From positions 1 through 27,796 of the forward strand of contig CAZRSF010000082.1 in NCBI GenBank assembly GCA_964602655.1: DNA of 27,796 bases, read 5' to 3'. Shown here in pieces: positions 13,169-20,980 of the stretch. A program made the position numbers and the translations under genes. The DNA comes from Moduliflexus sp964602655. Its GTDB lineage: Bacteria; Moduliflexota; Moduliflexia; Moduliflexales; Moduliflexaceae. Below the pieces are notes generated by a model. The model searched no databases. It was not told the DNA's origin and saw only the letters and a program-made list of their open reading frames with translations. Every line of letters starts with the position of its first letter. Position 1 is the first letter of the stretch.

Positions 13169-15334
13169 TTAATATCGTTCGAAATCTTTATCATGTTCGT
13201 CTTCTTCATAGTGTGGCGCCGAAAATGGCGACTGATATTCTCGTCTGGTCTCAGCATTCTTCTTGACATCTGGCGGCATGGCTGTCGGAATGCTTTTCTT
13301 GGGGAGGCGAGGCAACCCGGCGTCAGCGTCAGGCGCGTTGAGATGCGCTGCTGATTCAGCCACATGAAAAAACCCGATAATGGTTTGAAGCTGCCCGGAT
13401 TGCGCCGCTAATTCTTCGGCGGTTGACGCGACTTCTTCCGACATCGCGGCGTTTTGCTGCACGATCTGGTCTAATTGCTGAATCGCCCGATTGATTTGTT
13501 CGGTTCCGGCATTCTGCTCGCGGCTTGCCGCGGTAATTTCCTGCACAAGTTCAGATGTTTGTTGAATATCCGGCACAAGTCGCGCCAGCATGTCGCCAGC
13601 TTGTTCTGCAATCGTGACGCTGTTGATGGCTAAATGGTTGATTTCTTCTGCGGCGACTTGACTCCGTTCCGCTAAGGAGCGCACTTCTGCGGCGACGACC
13701 GCAAATCCTTTGCCGTGTTCCTGGGCGCGCGCGGCTTCAATCGTGGCATTCAGCGACAGCAGGCGCGTTTGCTGGGCGATATCTTCAATGATAGACACCT
13801 TCTTCAAAATGTCTCGCATCGCGGAGACGGTTTCCAGGACAGCCGTTCCGGTGGCGCGAGCGTCTTCGGAAGATTTGATGGCAATTTTTTCGGTCTGCAT
13901 CGCATTTTCAGCGTTCTGCCGAATATTCGCGGCCATCTGTTCGATTGACGACGAAGCTTCCTCTGCGGCGGCGGCCTGTTCGGACGCGCCTTGCGACATG
14001 GCCTGCGCGCTGGAACTCAAATTCTGACTGCCGACCGCCACCTGTCCCGCAGCTTTCTGGATGCTGATCGTCACCTCGCGCAGTTTTGCGATCATGGTAT
14101 TCAGCACAACTTGAAGCCGTCCGATTTCATCGGAATGCGTCACCCTCATATCAATATCCAACTCGCCCTGCGCCAGTTTTTCCGCGACATTAATGGCATG
14201 CACAATCGGGTTGGTCAAATTTCTGGATAAAATAAAAATAAAGACGAGCGCAAGCAACGTGCATCCGGCGCTGATGCCGATTAAGACAAACATTTCCCGC
14301 ACGCTTTCCTGAAGGAGACCGTCAGCCTCAGCAGTCATGCGATTTTTCGGGATATTGATATTCACTGCCCACGACGTCCCGGTACGTCCGATACGAAGCG
14401 GAGTGAAGACTTCAAGCGCGTTTTCTAACAGATTGACGGATTCTTCCCCTTTCTGAATGATCTCCAGCAGAGGTGCGTTCTCGTTGCCATGCGATTGGCC
14501 TGCTGCGTCAGCGTGTTCATGTTCGCCATGCAGCATCTCCATCGGTTGTCCGGCGAATTCCGGATGATCTTTCACGGCGACAATCGTACCATTCGAACTG
14601 ATCACGGCGATTTGCGCTGTTCCCTCGTAAATGCTGGGCAGCGCATTCAGCATCTGCTGCATGTCGTCCAAATGAATATCTACGCCAACGATGCCATAAA
14701 ACGTGTCGTTGAAGATTACCGGCGCAACCAGAGAGGTCATCAACATCTCTTTGCCTTGTATGGCGTACAGATAGGGATCAATCACGCATTCGCGCTTTGT
14801 CCGTTTCGAACAAAAATAATAGTCTCCTTGACCTTCGGCATCATAATTACGCAGGGGTTCAAGCTGGATACTCGCGTTTTCACCCCGCAACCAAAACGGA
14901 ACAAAGCGTCCGGTGGCGTCGTGTCCCGCTTCATTGATATACCCGGCGTCTAATTCATCAAAGGCGTTCGGTTCCCATGCCGTATAGACGCCCAAAAAAT
15001 CGGGATTTTCTGTCAGCACGGTTTTCAGCAGGCCATTGACCTGATCGCGATCTATTTCCAGGCCGACCTCAGGGTTTTTGACCCCTTGCAGGCTTTGCGC
15101 CAATGTCCGCGCCGCATCCATCGCGACTTCCATGTCGGCTTTGATCGAATTGGCATACTGCTGCGCTAACGATCGCGCATAGTCTTCCGTCGTTCGAAGC
15201 GCCTGTTCTCGCGCGGAAAATGCTCGCGTTCGCATATCGCGCACGATATACGCGACAATAATCGCTGTCGTGAGCAGCAGACACAATCCCATCCACGCCG
15301 CAATCTTCACTTGAAGCCTTTTACGTAATTGCAT
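13169..15334 (-). CDS. Methyl-accepting chemotaxis protein with double-Cache sensor and His-rich loop
   Basis: Membrane chemoreceptor of 721 residues. TM1 about 12-31; extracytoplasmic dCache-type sensor about 35-345 (YTAWEPNAFD, WLRGENASI, YGIVGVDIHLDDM in the membrane-distal part); TM2 about 347-370; HAMP about 371-423; signalling domain about 440-660 with tip region IAQQTRLLSLNATIEAARAQEHGKGF and EVRSLAERS. An insertion at 269-282 in the membrane-proximal part contains four His (269, 272, 274, 282) with acidic residues, a possible metal-binding loop. Asn/Asp ligand residues cannot be assigned with confidence. The C terminus is a flexible linker ending in DEHDKDFERY, shared in form with the other two receptors. 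It is directly upstream of cheA and is probably its main partner. Confidence 0.9.
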   Translation of the reverse strand: MQLRKRLQVKIAAWMGLCLLLTTAIIVAYIVRDMRTRAFSAREQALRTTEDYARSLAQQYANSIKADMEVAMDAARTLAQSLQGVKNPEVGLEIDRDQVNGLLKTVLTENPDFLGVYTAWEPNAFDELDAGYINEAGHDATGRFVPFWLRGENASIQLEPLRNYDAEGQGDYYFCSKRTKRECVIDPYLYAIQGKEMLMTSLVAPVIFNDTFYGIVGVDIHLDDMQQMLNALPSIYEGTAQIAVISSNGTIVAVKDHPEFAGQPMEMLHGEHEHADAAGQSHGNENAPLLEIIQKGEESVNLLENALEVFTPLRIGRTGTSWAVNINIPKNRMTAEADGLLQESVREMFVLIGISAGCTLLALVFIFILSRNLTNPIVHAINVAEKLAQGELDIDMRVTHSDEIGRLQVVLNTMIAKLREVTISIQKAAGQVAVGSQNLSSSAQAMSQGASEQAAAAEEASSSIEQMAANIRQNAENAMQTEKIAIKSSEDARATGTAVLETVSAMRDILKKVSIIEDIAQQTRLLSLNATIEAARAQEHGKGFAVVAAEVRSLAERSQVAAEEINHLAINSVTIAEQAGDMLARLVPDIQQTSELVQEITAASREQNAGTEQINRAIQQLDQIVQQNAAMSEEVASTAEELAAQSGQLQTIIGFFHVAESAAHLNAPDADAGLPRLPKKSIPTAMPPDVKKNAETRREYQSPFSAPHYEEDEHDKDFERY

Positions 15335-15362
15335 ACCCCACAGCCCCCCTTATGATGACGCT

Positions 15363-15411
15363 CGTTCAACGCTCTGCGTTCCACGCGCCGCAGAGTGTTG
15401 CGCGCGGAACG
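15363..15411 (-). other. Stem-loop in the leader of the dCache chemoreceptor gene
   Basis: CAACGCTCTGCG at 15367-15378 pairs with CGCAGAGTGTTG at 15389-15400 (one non-Watson-Crick pair), with a 10-nt loop. Outer CGTTC and GAACG (15363-15367, 15407-15411) extend the symmetry. It begins 29 nt before the receptor start and lies in the 149-nt gap after the sensor kinase gene. It may be a terminator for that gene or a leader structure; no T-run follows. Confidence 0.4.
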
Positions 15412-15483
15412 TCAAATAAAAACATAAAATACCGTATATCACGTAAGATTGTCCATGAAAAAACACGAAAAATGTCATTTCCG

Positions 15484-16662
15484 TCATGACACGGTCGAGA
15501 CCGGTGGCACGGTTGTGCGTTTGACGGAACGCGGCGGATAGGCTGGCCGCTCGAAGATGATGACGATGTTCGTGCCATCGCTGCCATCAATCTCAATCTC
15601 TCCTTTGAGTTGGCGCGCCAGCATTTTGACTAAGCGCAGGCCAAATGATAATGTATGGTGCTCTTCTGAGAGCATATCGGGAAAGCCGATGCCGTTATCG
15701 TTCACCTGTAACAGCAGAGTGGTCGCATCATGCGATTGAAGCGTAATCCGAATTTCATTCGGCGAATCTGTCGGGCGCTGCTCGCGCGGAAACGCATATT
15801 TCAAACTATTGGACATCAGTTCGTTGATAATCAGGCCGCACGACACGGCAGTGTCCACGTCAAGGGCGACGTCGGTCACATCAATCACCAGCGAAATGCC
15901 GGGTTTCCCATACGATTGCAGCAGCGTATGCGCTAATTGCGTAATATACGCATGCACATCGAGTTCGGCAAGATTGCTGGATTGGTAGAGTTGCTCGTGA
16001 ATGTGCGCCATGGAGCGAATCCGGTTTTGCGCTTCCAGAAAGATGTCGCGCGCCTGCTCATCGTGGATGTCTTCCGATTGCAAATCCAACAAACTGGAAA
16101 TCACCTGGAGATTATTTTTGACGCGATGATGGAGTTCGCGGAGCAACACTTCTTTTTCTTTGAGCGAGGCATGAAGTTCTTCTTGCGCGCGCGCGCGTTC
16201 CGCAATCTCTTTTTTTAGTTCTTGCGTGCGCTGTTCGACGAGTTCCTCAAGACGTTCGCGATGTGCCTGAAGCTCAAGCTCATCGTGTTTGCGTTGGATG
16301 GCATTTTCAACCGTTAAGGTCAGTGTTTTCAAATAGTTGCCTTCCTGGTCTTTGATCAAATAATCGTATGCCCCGGCTTTCATCGCTTTGACTGCGATTT
16401 CTTCGTTGCCAATGCCAGTGACGATAATGATCGGAATGCCCGCCAAATCGTCAAACACATCGAATGCCACGCCGTCGCCCAAGACATAATCAATCACGGC
16501 GGCGTCAAACATCGTCGCGCGGACGAGTTGGCGCGTCTCTTCAACCGACCCGGCCACAACGTATTCATACGGAAAATGTTCGCGCTTGGCGAACCGCTCA
16601 AACGCCATCTGGTCAACTTTGTCATCTTCGACAAACAAAATCCTGTAGGGAGCGCGTTCCAT
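15484..16662 (-). CDS. Response-regulator/sensor kinase: REC, coiled coil, HisKA_2, HATPase
   Basis: Cytoplasmic protein of 392 residues without membrane segments. The receiver is at about 6-122 with Asp13/14 and Asp58 in VIDYVLGDG. A coiled coil at about 125-172 is rich in Glu/Arg (HRERLEELVEQRTQELKKE). The HisKA_2 dimerisation helix is LLRELHHRVKNNLQVISSLL, with His179 the likely phospho-site. The ATPase domain is at about 275-375 with NELMSNSLKYAF and DNGIGFP. Such REC-HisKA_2 proteins take input from an upstream phosphorelay and pass it to a separate regulator. It starts 3 nt after the stop of the single-domain regulator gene, GAGGAA being the ribosome site. The C terminus (about 20 residues, Pro/Arg/Thr/Val-rich) is not conserved. 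Confidence 0.9.
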   Translation of the reverse strand: MERAPYRILFVEDDKVDQMAFERFAKREHFPYEYVVAGSVEETRQLVRATMFDAAVIDYVLGDGVAFDVFDDLAGIPIIIVTGIGNEEIAVKAMKAGAYDYLIKDQEGNYLKTLTLTVENAIQRKHDELELQAHRERLEELVEQRTQELKKEIAERARAQEELHASLKEKEVLLRELHHRVKNNLQVISSLLDLQSEDIHDEQARDIFLEAQNRIRSMAHIHEQLYQSSNLAELDVHAYITQLAHTLLQSYGKPGISLVIDVTDVALDVDTAVSCGLIINELMSNSLKYAFPREQRPTDSPNEIRITLQSHDATTLLLQVNDNGIGFPDMLSEEHHTLSFGLRLVKMLARQLKGEIEIDGSDGTNIVIIFERPAYPPRSVKRTTVPPVSTVS

Positions 16663-16665
16663 AGC

Positions 16666-17085
16666 TTATTCCTCGTCTGGCATTTCACTCAATGTCCAAT
16701 AGAGATTAATCGTGCGGACCACCTCGACGAACTGCTGGTAATCTACCGGCTTAATCATGTATCCGGCCACGCCTAAATCAAAGCTTTCGAGTTTGTCCTG
16801 ATCATTTTTGGACGTGGTCAACACCACGACCGGAATTTTTTTCAACATCGGGTCTTTTTTGATAACCTGGAGCAACTCCAGGCCATTCATCTTCGGCATG
16901 TTCAAGTCTAACAAAATAATGCAGGGGCATTCCGTGTCGGGCTGCCGCAGAATATGCAGCGCCTCTTCGCCATTGCTTGCGACAAACACGTCATTGGTGA
17001 CATGAATTTCACGCAATGATCGTTTCACGGTCATGGCATCAACTTTATCATCTTCAACCAGCAAAATCGGCTTTTTACTATTCAT
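16666..17085 (-). CDS. Single-domain response regulator (CheY-like, Rcp1 type)
   Basis: A 139-residue receiver with no output domain. The acidic pocket is at EDD (11-13), phospho-acceptor Asp60 in IILLDLNMPKMNG, the Thr/Ser position in VVVLTTSKNDQD, and Lys in YMIKPVDYQQF. The LLDLNMPKMNG form and a C-terminal extension resemble Rcp1-type regulators, usually encoded next to a sensor kinase. Three consecutive ATGs occur (17091, 17088, 17085). GAAGGAG at 17094-17100 has 8-nt spacing to the third, which I chose. It sits between the PocR kinase and the REC-HisKA_2 kinase and could shuttle phosphate between them, or serve as the motor-binding CheY. The latter cannot be decided from sequence. Confidence 0.9.
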   Translation of the reverse strand: MNSKKPILLVEDDKVDAMTVKRSLREIHVTNDVFVASNGEEALHILRQPDTECPCIILLDLNMPKMNGLELLQVIKKDPMLKKIPVVVLTTSKNDQDKLESFDLGVAGYMIKPVDYQQFVEVVRTINLYWTLSEMPDEE

Positions 17086-17093
17086 CATCATAA

Positions 17094-17100
17094 CTCCTTC
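17094..17100 (-). promoter_or_regulatory. Ribosome binding site deciding among three ATGs
   Basis: On the minus strand GAAGGAG is followed by TT and then three in-frame ATGs. Spacings are 2, 5 and 8 nt, which favours the third ATG (17085). Confidence 0.7.
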
Positions 17101-17111
17101 ACTTTCTGAAT

Positions 17112-17144
17112 ATCCCTGCCAGGGGTCGAAACCTGCCAGCGAGA
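17112..17144. repeat. 33-bp palindrome family, degenerate subfamily B copy
   Basis: CCCTGCCAGGG at 17114-17124 and CCTGCCAG at 17132-17139 flank a TCGAAA core at 17126-17131, matching the layout of the intact B copies, but the right arm has decayed. It lies between the PocR kinase gene and the response regulator gene, 26 nt before the ATG of the latter. Confidence 0.6.
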
Positions 17145-17174
17145 GAAGAGACTGACGATCTATTTGCGCGGCGG

Positions 17175-19715
17175 TTATGGCATGACTGGCGAATTCTCCA
17201 GGCTTTTCGGCAGCGTAAACAGAAATTTGCTGCCGCGCCCGACCTCCGATTCGATCCAGACGCGCCCGCCGTAGAACTCGATAATTTTTTTCACTAACGA
17301 AAGGCCGATGCCGGTACTTTTGCGATCAGGATTCGCGCCGAGCGTTTGGAAGAGTTGAAAAATTTTTTCGTGATAGTTCGGCGCAATGCCGGGGCCATTA
17401 TCCTCGACGCAGAATTGCCAGAGATACGGGGTGTCGTCGTATGTCACCGCAACCAGCCCGTTCGTCTTGTTCATAAATTTTATCGCATTTTCAAGTAGAT
17501 TCTGAAACACTTGCGTGAGCCGCGTGCGATCCGCGATCACTTTCGGCAGCGACGACGTCACCGTAATCGTAATCTGTGCAGGCACGGAAAGCGTTCGAAT
17601 AATCTGCGCGACCAAGAGGTTCAGGTCAATCTCTTCGGGAGCGTTGCGCACTCGCCCGATCCGAGAGTATTCAAGAATACCGTTGATGAGATTGTCCATG
17701 TGGTTCGCCGTGCCAATCAGCAAGGCAATCAATTTTTGCCCTTCTGCGTCGAAGGATTGCCCATAATCTTCGACAAGCCAGTGGCTCAATTGGTTAATGT
17801 TCCGCAATGGGGCTTTCAGATCATGCGAGACGATGTGCGCAAAATCCTTCAATTCCTGGATCGCAGCTTCCAATTCTGATGTTCGCTGCAACACGCGTTC
17901 TTCAAGCTCTGCATTGAGCCGCAAGATTTCTTCTTCGGCGCGGCGGCGGGCAGTGGTATCGAGAATAAATCCCTCGATTCCGATAGCTTCGCCGCCATGC
18001 CAGACGGGGCTGGCAGAAAACGAATGATATTCGATGGTTCCATCATGGCATTTGCGGCTGAACTCGCCAATCGAATAGTTCGAGTCGCCGCGCATGATGC
18101 CTGCGACAAATTCGGCGGATTGTTCGATATCCTCTATTTTTTGGACTACCGTAAAATGCCGCCCGATCACGTCCTCTGCGCTGTCGTATTTATACAGCTT
18201 GAGCCAGGCGGCATTCACGTTGCGGAAATAACCCGCCGCATCAATAAAGAAATACCCGGCCTGGGTATTCTCGATAATCGAGCGAAACCGTGCTTCGCTC
18301 TCTTGAAGGGCTTGTTCGGAAAGCTTTCGTTCGGTAATATCCTCGAACACCGTCGCAAATTTTCCCGGCTCCGGCGAAAACACGGAAATATGGAAATGCT
18401 TCTTCAGCGGAGGAAAATAGACATCGAACGCGACCGGCGCGCCGCTCTCCGCCACCTGGCGATACGTGTCGAAAAAGGGCGGGGCGTCCATGTCATACGC
18501 GGCTGTCGCGCGTCGTCCTTTCGTCTGTTCGGCAGCCAAGCCCGTCTGCCGCTCGAACGCGGGATTGACATCGTCAATCACATAGTCAATCGGGCGCTGC
18601 TGGTCATCATAAACGAGATGGTGAATGGCCACGCCTTCGGTCATGGCATGAAAAAGGGAACGAAATCGCTGCTCGCTGTCCCGCAATGCGACTTCCGCCG
18701 CTTTCCGCGCGGTGGAGTCGCGCGCGACAGCAAAGATCAGTTGTTCGTCCGGCAAAGGAAACGAATTCCAGGCAATCCAACGATAACTGCCGTCGCGGCA
18801 GCGATAGCGATTTTCGAATCCGATCACGGTTTGGCCGGTCGCAAGCAGTTTTCCCATCTTTTGCGTCCGTTCCTGATCGTCAGGATGCACGAAATCCTGA
18901 TAGGGGCGCGCCATCAATTCGTCAGCGCGCCAGCCTAATGTTGTCGTCCAGGCGGGATTGACGGCTTTGAACATGCCGTCGAATCCGGCGACGCAGAGCA
19001 TGTCGAGGGAACGATTGAAGAAGCGATCCCGTTCGCGTTCGGCCTGAACGCGCTGCTCGATGTCGCGCCGCAGCTTGAGATTCGTATAGCCCATATCAGA
19101 TAGCAGATGCACGAAACTCAGATAATAGGCGACGATCTGCTGCATGCGCACGCGCGAAAATATCGGCGCTTGATGCAACGCCGTCAGATACGCCTCGGCG
19201 TCAAAGCCGAATTCTTGCGCCTGGCGCTCAAAAAAGGCGAGATCAAATGGTTCTTCCTCATACAAAAACTGCCCGATCACAAGCGTGGCGACATGCTCGT
19301 TTTCAATGAAAATCGGCACGGCGACATCCCATAGCCCATTTTGACAACGATATTCCGCATATGGTTTCTGGTGAAGAAACGCGGTGAGGATTTCATTGTT
19401 TTGAGCGCAGCGTTCTTTCGCGACCGGATGAACGCCATGAAATTTTGTGCAGATGTCTTGCAGCCCGACAGCGGCTAATTGACGGCGCTCAAGGTTCAGG
19501 ATGGTTACGGGAATCCGCGTCAGCGCGAAGTGCAACTCCAAGAGTTCCTGGAGTTGTCGAACGTCAATCAATTCTTCGAACGTAATGTCATCATGCGACC
19601 GCGCGGTTTCTCCGGCGTTTCGGCTTCGCTCGGAGTAACGGTCTTGCTGAGCGGAGCCGACGCATGAGTCCTCAAATGATTGTGGTGCGCTATCTAAGCG
19701 CTTCTTGTGTTTCAT
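17175..19715 (-). CDS. PocR-PAS-PAS-PAS sensor histidine kinase
   Basis: Soluble multi-sensor kinase of 846 residues with no clear membrane segment. Order: a low-complexity, Ser/Arg-rich N terminus 1-45; PocR ligand-binding domain about 46-215 (HPVAKERC, YRCQNGLWDVAVPI, VIGQFLYEE); PAS1 about 232-338; PAS2 about 348-463; PAS3 about 473-590; coiled coil; HisKA with His631 in VSHDLKAPLRN; HATPase about 725-840 with N box LLENAIKFM, DNGPGIAP and GIGLSLVKK. PocR domains bind small hydrocarbon-derivative ligands in the named regulator and probably sense metabolites here. ATG 19715 overlaps the end of the upstream kinase gene by 26 nt. A longer open frame reaches 20030 but runs inside that gene. 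No Shine-Dalgarno site is evident, so translation is probably coupled. Confidence 0.88.
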   Translation of the reverse strand: MKHKKRLDSAPQSFEDSCVGSAQQDRYSERSRNAGETARSHDDITFEELIDVRQLQELLELHFALTRIPVTILNLERRQLAAVGLQDICTKFHGVHPVAKERCAQNNEILTAFLHQKPYAEYRCQNGLWDVAVPIFIENEHVATLVIGQFLYEEEPFDLAFFERQAQEFGFDAEAYLTALHQAPIFSRVRMQQIVAYYLSFVHLLSDMGYTNLKLRRDIEQRVQAERERDRFFNRSLDMLCVAGFDGMFKAVNPAWTTTLGWRADELMARPYQDFVHPDDQERTQKMGKLLATGQTVIGFENRYRCRDGSYRWIAWNSFPLPDEQLIFAVARDSTARKAAEVALRDSEQRFRSLFHAMTEGVAIHHLVYDDQQRPIDYVIDDVNPAFERQTGLAAEQTKGRRATAAYDMDAPPFFDTYRQVAESGAPVAFDVYFPPLKKHFHISVFSPEPGKFATVFEDITERKLSEQALQESEARFRSIIENTQAGYFFIDAAGYFRNVNAAWLKLYKYDSAEDVIGRHFTVVQKIEDIEQSAEFVAGIMRGDSNYSIGEFSRKCHDGTIEYHSFSASPVWHGGEAIGIEGFILDTTARRRAEEEILRLNAELEERVLQRTSELEAAIQELKDFAHIVSHDLKAPLRNINQLSHWLVEDYGQSFDAEGQKLIALLIGTANHMDNLINGILEYSRIGRVRNAPEEIDLNLLVAQIIRTLSVPAQITITVTSSLPKVIADRTRLTQVFQNLLENAIKFMNKTNGLVAVTYDDTPYLWQFCVEDNGPGIAPNYHEKIFQLFQTLGANPDRKSTGIGLSLVKKIIEFYGGRVWIESEVGRGSKFLFTLPKSLENSPVMP

Positions 19716-20928
19716 TGATAGATTTCGGCAGCGTGAAGAAAAAACTGCTTCCTCGATTCGGTTCGGATTCCAGCCAAACACTCCCGCCATAGAGCGTAAT
19801 AATTTTTTTGACGACGGCGAGTCCAAGGCCAATCTGTTCGTGTTCGTCATGGTCATGCAGCGTTTGGAATAATTGAAAAATTTTGTCATGATATTCCGGC
19901 GCAATTCCTGGACCGGTATCAGCCACTTCGAAACGCCAGTATGCGCCAGCATCGCTGCTGGCAATCGTAATCTGGCCTGCGTCGTTCTCCATAAACGAGA
20001 TCGCGTTATCCAAGAGATGACCGAAGACATCCGATAGATGTTTTCGCGGCACGGATACCACCGGCAGCGGATTCAGAATACGACAGCGGATCGTCTCTGG
20101 CGGACTGAGATTGGTGAGAATCTGTCGAACGAGATCATTGAGATCGGTCGGCTTGGATTTGCCAGCGTGACGAGTAATGCCGACATATTCGATAATGCCA
20201 TTCATCAAGTTGTTCATCCGTTTGACACGTTGAATCATCCACCCGAGCATCTCTTGCGCGTGCGCGTCGAACAGACTGCTGTAATCGTCTTTCAGCCATT
20301 GCGCCAATTGTCCGATGCCGCGCAACGGGGTTTTCAAGTCGTGCGACGCAATCGAAATCACGTGGCGTAAATCGTTATTGGCGGCTTCCAATTCTGCGGT
20401 GCGTTCCCGAACCAGCAGTTCAAGCTGCGCATTCATCCGGCGCGCGACCTCTTCAACCTGCTGTCGTTCGCGAATCTCTTGCTGCAATGCCGAATTCTGC
20501 TCCTGAAGCGCGCGCTGCAATTGTCGCAACTTCAAATGCGTCTGGACGCGCAGCAACACCTCTTCCGCCTGAAACGGTTTGGTAATGTAATCTACTCCGC
20601 CTGCGCGGAATGCCAGCGCTTTATCCTGAATATCATCTCTGGCACTGATAAAGATGACAGGAATGTCGCGCGTCCGCGCATCGTCTTTAAGACGCTGACA
20701 CACGTCATAACCAGAGATGATCGGCATCATAACATCCAGGAGAACCAGATCCGGCGGCTGCGTTTGCGCGCTCGATATGGCTAAATAGCCATTGGACACA
20801 GGCCGCACTGCATGTCCATGGGTTTTCAATATATCCATGAGCATGTGAAGATTCGCCGGAATATCATCCACAATCAAGATGGTTCCGGTCACAATATCTT
20901 GTGCGTCTGTTATGGAGGCGTTACGCAT
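19690..20928 (-). CDS. Response-regulator/sensor histidine kinase: REC, coiled coil, HisKA, HATPase
   Basis: Soluble protein of 412 residues. The receiver is at about 16-132 with Asp21/22 and Asp65 in LVLLDVMMPIISG, and Lys117. A coiled coil at about 135-185 (Gln/Glu/Arg-rich) leads to HisKA with His196 in IASHDLKTPLRG. HATPase is at about 285-400: LLDNAISFM, DTGPGIAP, GLGLAVVKK. The kinase core closely parallels that of the PocR kinase downstream; shared blocks include YHDKIFQLFQTL against YHEKIFQLFQTL, and FFTLPKS against LFTLPKS. The upstream receiver suggests it is controlled by another kinase, perhaps the hybrid encoded just before it. No clear Shine-Dalgarno site; a 33-bp palindrome ends 19 nt upstream of its ATG. 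Confidence 0.9.
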   Translation of the reverse strand: MRNASITDAQDIVTGTILIVDDIPANLHMLMDILKTHGHAVRPVSNGYLAISSAQTQPPDLVLLDVMMPIISGYDVCQRLKDDARTRDIPVIFISARDDIQDKALAFRAGGVDYITKPFQAEEVLLRVQTHLKLRQLQRALQEQNSALQQEIRERQQVEEVARRMNAQLELLVRERTAELEAANNDLRHVISIASHDLKTPLRGIGQLAQWLKDDYSSLFDAHAQEMLGWMIQRVKRMNNLMNGIIEYVGITRHAGKSKPTDLNDLVRQILTNLSPPETIRCRILNPLPVVSVPRKHLSDVFGHLLDNAISFMENDAGQITIASSDAGAYWRFEVADTGPGIAPEYHDKIFQLFQTLHDHDEHEQIGLGLAVVKKIITLYGGSVWLESEPNRGSSFFFTLPKSINETQEALR

Positions 20929-20947
20929 ATTCGATTGTCATTACCAC

Positions 20948-20980
20948 AGCCCTGGCAGGGTTTCAAACCCTGTCGGGGCT
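20948..20980. repeat. 33-bp palindrome family, subfamily B copy overlapping a gene end
   Basis: Arm AGCCCTGGCAGGGTT at 20948-20962, centre TCA, arm AACCCTGTCGGGGCT at 20966-20980. Two of 15 pairs are non-canonical (G-T in + strand reading). On the minus strand the unit supplies the stop codon and the last five codons (PDRV plus part of the preceding Ser) of the hybrid kinase, so it appears to have been inserted at or to have replaced the gene's end. Confidence 0.8.

Noticed and set aside
17997..18938. Plus-strand open frame of 313 codons inside the PocR kinase gene
   Set aside because: It is antisense to three well-formed PAS domains, with no ribosome site and no recognisable domain.
19716..20030. 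N-terminal extension of the PocR kinase to 951 residues
   Set aside because: The extra 105 residues lie wholly inside the kinase domain of the upstream gene in another frame and contain no conserved block.
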